Shown piece by piece: positions 37,001 through 44,524 of a DNA stretch of 64,000 nt. Positions within the stretch are counted from its first letter, which is position 1. Every line of letters begins with the position of its first letter. The translations under genes and the position numbers were made by a program. The notes under the pieces are model-generated. The model did not search any database. It saw only the letters and a list, made by a program, of their open reading frames with translations, and was not told where the DNA came from. Origin of the DNA: an uncultured Clostridia bacterium. Its GTDB lineage: Bacteria > Bacillota > Clostridia > Oscillospirales > Oscillospiraceae. Where the stretch lies: assembly GCA_945876285.1 (NCBI GenBank), contig CAMCNO010000012.1, positions 1-64,000 on the forward strand, written 5' to 3'.

Positions 37001-37043
37001 CCGCCTGGGTCCGGGAATCCAGCGTCAGTTCATCGTGGTTCAT
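34020..37043 (-). CDS. Large baseplate J-like protein (Afp11-like)
   Basis: RRDPDIGSTLALIYTGQMADNIRRLNQLPEKYHTEFVNLLGLTLKPAYPA; GSQGNVPTGAIDRFFGNVMYVQSVHNPVPTYAGSDLEDLESARRRGADLL baseplate_J signature. Confidence 0.88.
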   Translation of the reverse strand: MNHDELTLDSRTQADLCARVEELAASYTPEWRFDRRDPDIGSTLALIYTGQMADNIRRLNQLPEKYHTEFVNLLGLTLKPAYPASGVAVVELLRGTVPGVALPRGSRLMADGADGSPILFETMGDVYLTNARVTDVLSLSGTHGRIQPLMGGPKMAQLVPELQELPEAGAAPEMAPESPAPFRLFDYEEPGIEKNALLLYHRSMFGGDSSVPIQIALTTPEGTSLASELTDPARWRWSYYDGEALRPFASVEERDGTVLLRRESASEPLTLDGAKYHLICLEALGPVSSAVTVGDIRVSSTGEPAAPELILHNGEELEAESCMPFGDTASLFDECYLCDDQVFAQQGASVTLTFRLESRKKLLRLTTQQESEELKIIKRKPRAVQFDTASTAPERIAMEYFNGRAWRRLPCDSEWATVMDGTHGGEIRITFQCPADWVPVPVNGYMGRSLRLRVIQADNCYLLPCEHTMPLLRDVRLSYAYTGQWKQPQRLRTVCGTRTEDQSKALLDGGPVTVFSPLPYPAASLYLGFDRPLEGAPVSMMFDVEENVHFHMEPICFEYSTRTGFKQMKVIDGTGDFSGAGTVLFMPPADFAPLEVEGVRRWWLRLRGNENAVLGYHALVRSIQLNAVDIRNQQTQDEEAFYVETAVANMTFPLAAKNILSAEVFVSELGQLSRRQMRQMLEEQPQNVRVEYDFLGEITAFYVRWTEVDTFDRSMPGDRHYMIDRVRNLLVFGDGVHVRIPQARQEAAILVRAVSCDGSQGNVPTGAIDRFFGNVMYVQSVHNPVPTYAGSDLEDLESARRRGADLLSGRGRLISELDFVRAVRAFSGMVEKVKCVTGCDIDGRPDPSLITIAVMTRDYNEGAYAFNNIREPLRRQLLSRCDATVTPECLVLSEPVYVEISVSVWVKADDAARAFDVQNLILDSVRDFLDPLARPGHSGWEIGTLPSEGQLKMLLQSLRFQGHVARMIAVARYVDRNGVHETGLDQLPDTPFAIGVSGEHHVYIEFQ

Positions 37044-37453
37044 AAGGTCGGCTCCTCTCGCGCGGCGTTTAGGTAGAAGGGGAACACCAGGTTATCCCGG
37101 CTGTTGGTAGCCGCCACAGTATACCGGATGGACACCAGCAGGCAGCCGTTTTTCGTCTCCGGGTCGATCTCCACATCCACGTCGCTGATGCGGGGTTCCT
37201 GGGTCAGCAGCAGATCCCGCAGGTCGTCGGACAGCATCCGCAGCATGGTAGGCGAAGTATCCATAAAGGCATAGCTGGCCATCTGGCTGCCGAAGTTCGG
37301 TTCCAGCCACCGCTCTCCCCGGCTGGTCATCAGAATGAGATACACCGACTCCCGGACGCTCTGCTCCCTTGTGGAGACCGCGAAGCGCCCCGTGCCGGGG
37401 TCGATCTGCGGCGGGAATTTCATACCCGCGCCTAAAAACGCCCTGTCGTTCAT
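37040..37453 (-). CDS. GPW/gp25-like baseplate wedge protein
   Basis: STREQSVRESVYLILMTSRGERWLEPNFGSQMASYAFMD, typical gp25-like pattern. Confidence 0.9.
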   Translation of the reverse strand: MNDRAFLGAGMKFPPQIDPGTGRFAVSTREQSVRESVYLILMTSRGERWLEPNFGSQMASYAFMDTSPTMLRMLSDDLRDLLLTQEPRISDVDVEIDPETKNGCLLVSIRYTVAATNSRDNLVFPFYLNAAREEPTL

Positions 37454-37470
37454 TCTGTACCTCCTTCCTC

Positions 37471-38331
37471 TTATCCCACGGATACTGTGGAGCCGGACAC
37501 CGTGGCGGTGCCGGAGCTCTCCAGCTTCAGTGAGGAGCTGGCGTTGGCCGCCACCTGGGGGGCCTCCATCTTGACAGCGCTGTCGCTCTTGGTGGTGACT
37601 CCGTTGCTGGCCTCCAGCCGGATGGAATCCGCCTCGACGGACACAGCGCCGGATTCGCCGTTCAGCGTCACGGTGATCTTATCGCCTACTTTGATGGCGA
37701 TCTTGCTCTTGATCTGTACCGTCAGAGTGCCGGAGCCCTCCTTGGTGTACATCTCGATAAAGTCCTCCTTGGCTTTGTCGCCAATGCGGATCTTCTCGTT
37801 TTCGTTGTCCATCAGGATCTGGAGCTGCTTCCCCGCCGTCTCCAGGGTCAGCTTATCCTTCTGGCCGTTTTCATCGGTACTGTTGTCCTCGAAAATAATG
37901 GAGGTCCCGTGGCGGGTGACGATACGCTTGAACTGGTTGTCCTTGTCCACGGAATCCTTCAAAAATTTGTCCGCTGTCTTGGGAATGCAGCCGATGACAT
38001 AGGGCTTTTCGATATTGCCGCCCTCAAAGGCCAGCAGCACCTGATCCCCCACCTCCGGCAGGAAGTAGTGGCCCCACTTGCTGCCGCTGGAGGGCATAGC
38101 CACCCGGGCCCACTTCAATTCGTTGGCTTTGGTATCCCGGGTAGGAATGGTCACGCAGACCCGACCATCCATAGCATCAGCTCCGGAGTTGGCGCCGCCT
38201 GAGGCGGTGCTGTTGGGGTCAAAGTTCTTGGCGACGATGCCCACCATCACGCCCCAGATGCGGTTATCCCCGGTCTCCGTCTTGGTGACCTGCCGCTCCG
38301 TGATCTCATCAATAATATCGTAAAGCCCCAT
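37471..38331 (-). CDS. CIS spike protein (VgrG/gpV, Gp5-OB-fold)
   Basis: GRVCVTIPTRDTKANELKWARVAMPSSGSKWGHYFLPEVGDQVLLAFEGGNIEKPYVIG; beta-helix-like C-terminus. Confidence 0.9.
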   Translation of the reverse strand: MGLYDIIDEITERQVTKTETGDNRIWGVMVGIVAKNFDPNSTASGGANSGADAMDGRVCVTIPTRDTKANELKWARVAMPSSGSKWGHYFLPEVGDQVLLAFEGGNIEKPYVIGCIPKTADKFLKDSVDKDNQFKRIVTRHGTSIIFEDNSTDENGQKDKLTLETAGKQLQILMDNENEKIRIGDKAKEDFIEMYTKEGSGTLTVQIKSKIAIKVGDKITVTLNGESGAVSVEADSIRLEASNGVTTKSDSAVKMEAPQVAANASSSLKLESSGTATVSGSTVSVG

Positions 38332-38340
38332 GGCTCCTCC

Positions 38341-39819
38341 TTATTCCTCTTCCTGGTCGAATCCGCCTGCCATACCCACAATACCTGCGACAAGGGGCGC
38401 AGCAGTGGCCGCCGCCACGCCCGCCATGGCGGCGATACCGGCCGCAGTGGCAGCGGTACTGGCGGCTCCGGCAGCCGCACCCGCCGCGGTACCGACGGCT
38501 CCCGCCGCTGCGCCTGCAGCAGCGCCGGCGGCTCCGGCAGCGCTTCCCGCGGCACCGGCAGCTCCGGCGGCGCTTCCCGCCGCGCTCGCCGCGCCGGCGG
38601 CAGGACTGGTCTTGATCTGGGCGGCACAGCCCTCAATGTGGGTACGGTAGCCGCCGTCACTGGTGAAATCATGGGTGACAGAAGTTAGGTAAAACTGATT
38701 GTCCACCGGCACACCCATGCCCGTCACCTCGATAAACCGTCCCGGCACCAGGTCCGGGATACCCACGCAGTCCGCCTCCAGGGAGCCCAGTCGATAGCTC
38801 ATCTGCTCCATCAAAGAAGCTACCCGGGCCTCCGCCTCCTCCTTGGAGGTGATGGAGGCGTCCAGATACACCTTGGTGCCTTTGCCCACCAGCTGTTTTG
38901 CCTTGCTGGCGGTAGAAATGGTGTTGTTGAAAGAACTCTTGGCTGTGATGACCTCGCCCTTTCCGGGATCCATGGCCCGGGCCTCGATCTTCCCCACTAC
39001 GCCGGTAATGCTGTACTGAATGTGGAACCCACGGAGGCCGGTGCGGGTGCCCATTTTGATCAAAACCGACTTGTCGCTTTTCGCTGGGCGGAACAGTACC
39101 TTGCCCCGGTCCACAAAAAACTCGTAGTTGTAGCGTTTGGCCGCCCGCACCACAAATTCATAGTCGCTCTCGCTGACCATCTCCATGGTGATGGGGCTGG
39201 ACTTGGACGAGCCGCCGGCTGGTGCACCGCCGGGAACGCCAGCGGTGCCTCCGGCATCCGGCGTATTGCTGATCTCCGAGGAGGTGATGCCGCCCATCTG
39301 CTGGAGCCGTCCCTCGCCGGTCCGATCCAGCACCTCCTTCACCGCCGCGCTGTACGTTGTAGCCCTCAGGGATGTGGCGTAGGAGCCGCCCATCATCAGT
39401 CCCTTGATGTCCATGGCGTTGATCTCGATGTAGGGCAGTCCGCCCGGCTCGAAGCCGAAGGCCACGCCGGAGACAAAGCCCACGAACACCGTCTCCAGCT
39501 TATCCAGATACCCCAGCTGCACGGTGACAGAGTTGCCCATCATCACCTGTTTTTTCACCTTATCATAGAAAAACTTTCCGGTGGCGGGGTCGTAGGAATC
39601 GAAAAGCCGGAAGGAGGCCACGGAAGCCTCATAGCCGGAGGTCACCTCCACGTGGATGTCATTGACGGCCATGCCCGTGCTCACGCTGTCAAACGGCGTG
39701 TCGCCCAGCAGCACCCGGGCTCTGGGATGGGCAAAATCCACGTATTTGTCCTGCAAGTCCTTATAGGTATACTGGCAGGCACCGGGAACACCGCCAGGGA
39801 TTGCTCCGGAAAGCGGCAT
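38341..39819 (-). CDS. Phage late control D / gp27-like hub protein with long Ala/Gly-rich C-terminal tail
   Basis: Hub-type sequence (FVSGVAFGFEPGGLPYIEINAMDIKGLMM, YEFVVRAAKRYNYEFFVDRGKVLF) plus roughly 90-aa Ala/Gly tail. Confidence 0.82.
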   Translation of the reverse strand: MPLSGAIPGGVPGACQYTYKDLQDKYVDFAHPRARVLLGDTPFDSVSTGMAVNDIHVEVTSGYEASVASFRLFDSYDPATGKFFYDKVKKQVMMGNSVTVQLGYLDKLETVFVGFVSGVAFGFEPGGLPYIEINAMDIKGLMMGGSYATSLRATTYSAAVKEVLDRTGEGRLQQMGGITSSEISNTPDAGGTAGVPGGAPAGGSSKSSPITMEMVSESDYEFVVRAAKRYNYEFFVDRGKVLFRPAKSDKSVLIKMGTRTGLRGFHIQYSITGVVGKIEARAMDPGKGEVITAKSSFNNTISTASKAKQLVGKGTKVYLDASITSKEEAEARVASLMEQMSYRLGSLEADCVGIPDLVPGRFIEVTGMGVPVDNQFYLTSVTHDFTSDGGYRTHIEGCAAQIKTSPAAGAASAAGSAAGAAGAAGSAAGAAGAAAGAAAGAVGTAAGAAAGAASTAATAAGIAAMAGVAAATAAPLVAGIVGMAGGFDQEEE

Positions 39820-39859
39820 ACGCGCTCCCTCCCTTCCGTTTCAAAGATGTTTCAATGCG

Positions 39860-40630
39860 TCAGAACGCGCCCAGATTAAGCAGGTTCCCCAGCTTCTGTC
39901 CCATGTCCTTTCCACCGGCTTCGCCATTGCCGCTGAAGGTGGTATCCAGCACCTTGTCCCAATACTGAATATCCGCATCGGACTCCACTTGCTGGGCGAT
40001 GTTCATCCGGACCTTGCTGCGGACCGGCTTTCCGGACACGGAAAACATGGTGTATTCCGCCTGGACCTCGATGAGCTGCCCGGTAAAGGCCATATCCGCC
40101 CACCGGAAGGTCACCACCCGGGTGCTGGGCTTCATCAAGGCGGCGATAAGGCCATCCGTCTGGGGTTGGACGGTATAGCCGCCTTTGGCTGCCTGGATAC
40201 CGCCCGCCACGGAGGATACGATACCTCCGGTGGACAGGCTGAACTTTTCCGCCATAAAGGCATCCTTGGGGTTCATGGCATCGAAGATCAGATCCACCGA
40301 CAACACCACCATGGGTGGCCGGGGACTCTGGTTGGGAATGCCACTGTCGATATTCTGCTGAAGGTAAGTAAAGGGAATGGCCTCCGCGTTGGCCTGGATG
40401 GACAGGGAGGTGGGGTTGTACTGCACCTGCATCACATTGGCCTGCATTCCTGCCCCCCGCATGGCGGCACTTGTGGCACCCATTCCTGCGGCAGCCCCCT
40501 GCAGCGCATTCGCCGCAGAGACCGCCACCTGAGCGGAATTCACCTCGGCAGCGTCCAATTTATGGATCACGAGGAGCGCCTTCTGCACGCTGCCCAGCGC
40601 CGAGGTAGCCAATGTATTACCGAGTCCCAT
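39860..40630 (-). CDS. CIS tube-adaptor protein (Afp7-like N-domain), copy B
   Basis: VQYNPTSLSIQAN...VDLIFDAMNPKDAFM...VVTFRWADMAFTGQLIEVQAEYTMFSVSGKPVRSKVRMNI. Confidence 0.75.
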   Translation of the reverse strand: MGLGNTLATSALGSVQKALLVIHKLDAAEVNSAQVAVSAANALQGAAAGMGATSAAMRGAGMQANVMQVQYNPTSLSIQANAEAIPFTYLQQNIDSGIPNQSPRPPMVVLSVDLIFDAMNPKDAFMAEKFSLSTGGIVSSVAGGIQAAKGGYTVQPQTDGLIAALMKPSTRVVTFRWADMAFTGQLIEVQAEYTMFSVSGKPVRSKVRMNIAQQVESDADIQYWDKVLDTTFSGNGEAGGKDMGQKLGNLLNLGAF

Positions 40631-40648
40631 ACCTTCTCCCTCCTTTCC

Positions 40649-41458
40649 TTATAACGGCAGATTCAGCAGATTGCCCATGTTCTGCTCTGTCTTCACCAGA
40701 TTGCTGGTATCGCCGCCGAAGGCTTTCTCAAAGCTGTCGTACCACCCCTGGAGCATATGCGGATCCATCTCATGCTGGAGCCGCAGCAGTACCTGCGCCC
40801 GGATGGGCCGCCCCGACGGAGAAAACATGGTGTAGTTCGCCCGGACCGTGTTCAGCTGTCCGATAAAGGTGAAATCCGCCCAGCGGAAGCTGATGAGTCG
40901 GGTATAGGGATTCCGCAGAGCCGCTACCAGCGCCTCCACCTGTCCCTGTACGCTGTGTACCTTCTGTTTTCCCGCCGCCTCCATGCCCATCTTCGCCAGA
41001 TTGGCAACGCCCTGGGCTGTCAGGCCGGCGGTGAATTTATCCCACATAAACGCATCATAGGTATCCATATCATCGAAGTAGAGCATCACCGTCAGCGCCA
41101 GTTTGGCGTCCTCCACCGCCATGGTCCTGCTCCGGCCGGTGGTTCCATCCTGCTGGCTCTGCGGAACAGCGGAGGCGTTCAGTGTTAACTCCGAGGGGTT
41201 GAACTGCACATGCAGCATACGGTCCTGGCTGCCGGGATATGTGGGCGGCGTACCGGTCTCCAGCGCAGCGATCGTGGCCCGGATACGGGACTCGTTCAGG
41301 CTGCTCAACGCCTCCGCAGTACTGAGACCGCCGGTAACGCCGCTGTTCATCTGGGCGACCTTCTGCCGGTAATCGTGGATGACCAGCAGCGCTGTCTCCA
41401 CATTACCAGTCAGCGAGGCCAGTGCCTGCTGACCGATGCCCATTGCCATATCCGTCAC
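40649..41458 (-). CDS. CIS tube-adaptor protein (Afp7-like N-domain), copy A
   Basis: VQFNPSELTLNAS...VMLYFDDMDTYDAFMWDKF...LISFRWADFTFIGQLNTVRANYTMFSPSGRPIRAQVLLRL; paralogous to 39860-40630. Confidence 0.75.
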   Translation of the reverse strand: MTDMAMGIGQQALASLTGNVETALLVIHDYRQKVAQMNSGVTGGLSTAEALSSLNESRIRATIAALETGTPPTYPGSQDRMLHVQFNPSELTLNASAVPQSQQDGTTGRSRTMAVEDAKLALTVMLYFDDMDTYDAFMWDKFTAGLTAQGVANLAKMGMEAAGKQKVHSVQGQVEALVAALRNPYTRLISFRWADFTFIGQLNTVRANYTMFSPSGRPIRAQVLLRLQHEMDPHMLQGWYDSFEKAFGGDTSNLVKTEQNMGNLLNLPL

Positions 41459-41479
41459 CTCCGTTTAAGTCATTTCACT

Positions 41480-44400
41480 TTACAGTCTGCCCCGGCGGCT
41501 GCGCTCCGCCTGAAGACGTTTTTCCATCTGGCGGTACACCTGGTCGGAGATGGTTCGCATCTGCCGCGCCAGGGTCCGGTTCACCAGCTCGGTGATATCT
41601 TCCGTGGTCTGTGCCACCACCTTGCGCTCCATCTGGTTCACGTCCACCTGATGGCTCTGGCGGCGGGTCACTTCCTCATGGGTATCCGTATGGACGGTGC
41701 TGCGGGTCCGCTGCTCCTCCAGCTGCTCCAGCAGTTCCTCTGTCACATCGGGAGCCGCCTGCTTATGGACGATCTTCACTGCCGGGGGCGGCGCCGTCTC
41801 CTCCACGATGCTCCGGGGCTTGACGGGCAGGTTATGGAACCGCTCCAGCACCGCCTCAGACTGCTCCCGCAGCAGCTCCCGCTGCCGTATGGCTTCCTCA
41901 CCCGGATGCTCCAGATCCAGAGGCACTTCCTCTCGCGCCACTTTTTGCAGCTCGGCGTGGAGAGCACCCAAATTGGCGGGCTTCAGCAGGCCCTTCGCCA
42001 GCGCTCCCTCCGGGTCCTTTCGGTAGGCCAGCACCGCTTCATAAACGGCCCGGGCCTCCGGCTCCGCCTGCCGCAGCAGGGCTTCTTCCCGGGGCGTCAG
42101 CTCCGGGTAGGCCATGGCTGCGGGCTCATTCCGCTGGGCGTAGACCTCCCGCAGAACGCTTTCCGGCTCGTTCAGGGCCCGCAGCGCATCCCGCATGGTC
42201 CGCTGGATGTCCGGCCCCGTTGGTATATGGGTCTCCTTCCGCTGGCTTTCCTCCTGCACCGCCTGCAGGACGGTGCGGTTGTGCTGGTCGATGCGGGTCA
42301 TCTCTTCCAGCAGCACCTCCGGCGCCTGTTCCTCCGCCTCTCTGGGCGTCAGGGGGACAGGCTGGACAGGCGGGACAGACTGAGCCTCCGTCCGTTGCCG
42401 CAGTTCCAGCCACGGCATGGCAGTCTCAACCCTCTCCCGCACCGGCGGCATCGGCTCCGCAGTCTCCTGGCTCTCCCGCACAACCTGTTTCTGTTCAAGG
42501 TACGCGTTTTCCCTGTGGAGCATGACCGTATGGGCTGAGGGCTTCGGCGGCCACAGTCGTTGAAGTTCTTGAGCCGCGATCAGTTCCCTGACAGCGGTTT
42601 GCTCCTCAACGGTCAGCTCTTCCCTGCTCTCCTGCCGATAGATCAAATCGCCTTCCTGAACCTGCTCCAAACGGGTCAGATCCCATGTATCTCCCGGCGG
42701 CACAACCGTCTCTCCGGGGATTGCTCCGGCAGTGCGCAGTAGCTCCTGAATCGTCTGCCGCTGGCTCTCCCGGCTATGTTCATATGTAAAGAGTTTTTCC
42801 TGTTCAGTTCTTTCAGAAACGAGCTTTTCCGCAGCTCCGGCTTCCTTTTCTTCCGGCTCTTCCCGGCGGAGGGCGGGAATCATGGGAACCGCTCCTTGGG
42901 ATGTCACAGACGGAGCGTTGCCCTGCTGCAGCTGCCGCTGGATGACCTCCCGCAGCCGCACGCTGGCCAGCTGCCGCTCACGCTCCTGGCGGAGCAAGGT
43001 TTCCCGGTCCGCAGGCTCCACAGCTTCAACAAGGCGTCCTGCCGGGGCTTCCGCCTGTTTCAGTTCCACCGGCGGCTGTCCATGAATGTGAACATTCTCC
43101 GTGGTTTCCTGATACTGGACCTGGTCTCCCTCCCGGCTCTCATTCCGGTAGGTGAGATGCAGCGCCTCTGTATCCGGGACAGTATCCCGCCCAAATCCTT
43201 GGGCTTCCGGCCCCTTCCATTCCTGAATCACCTGCTGCCGGTTCTCCCGCAGCACATTGTCTGTAAAGTGTTTTTCCCTGTCGATTTCCTGGAGTTCCGA
43301 GTTCCGTTCCAAAACGGTCTCCTCTGTGCGCTCCGCCCTTTCCAGATATGTCAGGAACGTTCTGTCAGCTTCTTCCCGGCCCACTGGCATGGGCATTCTG
43401 TCGGCCGCCTTTGGATACATCTGCCGATAGAGTGTCTGATACTCTTTCAGCTCCTGCACATAAGTGTTCCATGCCGCATCCGTCCGCACCGGCAGGTCAG
43501 CGGAAGGCTGGGGCTGGCTGTGGTATGTCTCAAACCGGGACAGGGTGTTTTCCGCTGTCTGCCACAGGGCATTTTGCACCCGAACCCACTGCTCCTGCCG
43601 GAACTGCGGCCGGTTCAGCACCTGCACCACCGTGTTGTCCACGGCATTGATCAGGGCAGCGGCAGCGGCCTGAGAGAGGACCTCCTCCTCGTTCCTGGGG
43701 ATGTCCAGAAGCGTCCCCGTTTCGTAAGTGTTCAAATGGTGCAGCAGATGCACTTCCGGCTGCTGATAGACCTGCTGCTTGATCTCCGCCAGAGACACCG
43801 CGTTGCTGAACCGCACCTGCTCCGACAGCTTCAGCTCCTGATTTCGAATGGTGTTCGCTCCGCCTGTCCAACTGCGCTGAAAAGCATGGACCGTTTCATA
43901 AAGGTTTGTCGTCTCCAGACGGTTCAAAATCTCCATGCACAGTGTCACCCGGGGATCCTGTGCCGGGGCAGCAGCAGTCTCCTCCGCTCTTTCCGACGTC
44001 AGGGGCAGCTTTGGAACCGCCTCTCCCGCGGCCTGACGCTGCAGGATGCGCTCCAGCTCCTCCCGGTACAGCTTCGTCATGTGGACGGTGCTCTCGTTTT
44101 CCAGCCGGAGCTGACGCACCTGCTCCATGAACTGCGTCACATTGGTGATGCCCAGACGGTTCAGCACTGTGGTAATGTACACCTGGTCCTGATAGGTGAA
44201 CTGCTCCGTGCCGTCCAGCAGAATGCGGTTCACCACGTTGTTCACGACCTCCATGGTGACGCTCCGCACATCCACGGTATTCTGCTGGTTCACCAGGGTC
44301 GTCATGCCGCCCAAGTCCTCCGGCAGCTCCGGCGGTGCGGTCATCAGAAACAGCAGATCCTTGGCCGCGAAATGGGCGCCCAGCAAGTCATAATTGCCCC

Positions 44401-44482
44401 GGATGCGCTCACCGAAAGCCTCTGCATTCCCCGTGAGGTTCTGTGCGATATGAAGTTGAATGGGGGCTTTCAATGTCAGCAT
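41480..44482 (-). CDS. 1000-aa Glu/Gln/Arg-rich coiled-coil protein, unknown; possible tape-measure or internal scaffold protein
   Basis: Continuous 1000-codon frame in operon; long charged helical composition; located between tube/adaptor genes. Confidence 0.7.
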   Translation of the reverse strand: MLTLKAPIQLHIAQNLTGNAEAFGERIRGNYDLLGAHFAAKDLLFLMTAPPELPEDLGGMTTLVNQQNTVDVRSVTMEVVNNVVNRILLDGTEQFTYQDQVYITTVLNRLGITNVTQFMEQVRQLRLENESTVHMTKLYREELERILQRQAAGEAVPKLPLTSERAEETAAAPAQDPRVTLCMEILNRLETTNLYETVHAFQRSWTGGANTIRNQELKLSEQVRFSNAVSLAEIKQQVYQQPEVHLLHHLNTYETGTLLDIPRNEEEVLSQAAAAALINAVDNTVVQVLNRPQFRQEQWVRVQNALWQTAENTLSRFETYHSQPQPSADLPVRTDAAWNTYVQELKEYQTLYRQMYPKAADRMPMPVGREEADRTFLTYLERAERTEETVLERNSELQEIDREKHFTDNVLRENRQQVIQEWKGPEAQGFGRDTVPDTEALHLTYRNESREGDQVQYQETTENVHIHGQPPVELKQAEAPAGRLVEAVEPADRETLLRQERERQLASVRLREVIQRQLQQGNAPSVTSQGAVPMIPALRREEPEEKEAGAAEKLVSERTEQEKLFTYEHSRESQRQTIQELLRTAGAIPGETVVPPGDTWDLTRLEQVQEGDLIYRQESREELTVEEQTAVRELIAAQELQRLWPPKPSAHTVMLHRENAYLEQKQVVRESQETAEPMPPVRERVETAMPWLELRQRTEAQSVPPVQPVPLTPREAEEQAPEVLLEEMTRIDQHNRTVLQAVQEESQRKETHIPTGPDIQRTMRDALRALNEPESVLREVYAQRNEPAAMAYPELTPREEALLRQAEPEARAVYEAVLAYRKDPEGALAKGLLKPANLGALHAELQKVAREEVPLDLEHPGEEAIRQRELLREQSEAVLERFHNLPVKPRSIVEETAPPPAVKIVHKQAAPDVTEELLEQLEEQRTRSTVHTDTHEEVTRRQSHQVDVNQMERKVVAQTTEDITELVNRTLARQMRTISDQVYRQMEKRLQAERSRRGRL

Positions 44483-44524
44483 GGGATCCTCCTGGAATCA
44501 AGTTCGATTACCGGTGACCAATGA

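Noticed and set aside
35643-37076. 477-aa plus-strand ORF opposite the large J-like baseplate gene
   Set aside because: Antisense frame; the minus strand carries clear baseplate_J sequence
42776-44524. 582-aa plus-strand ORF opposite the 1000-aa coiled-coil gene
   Set aside because: No RBS context, composition typical of antisense frames, opposite strand fits the operon
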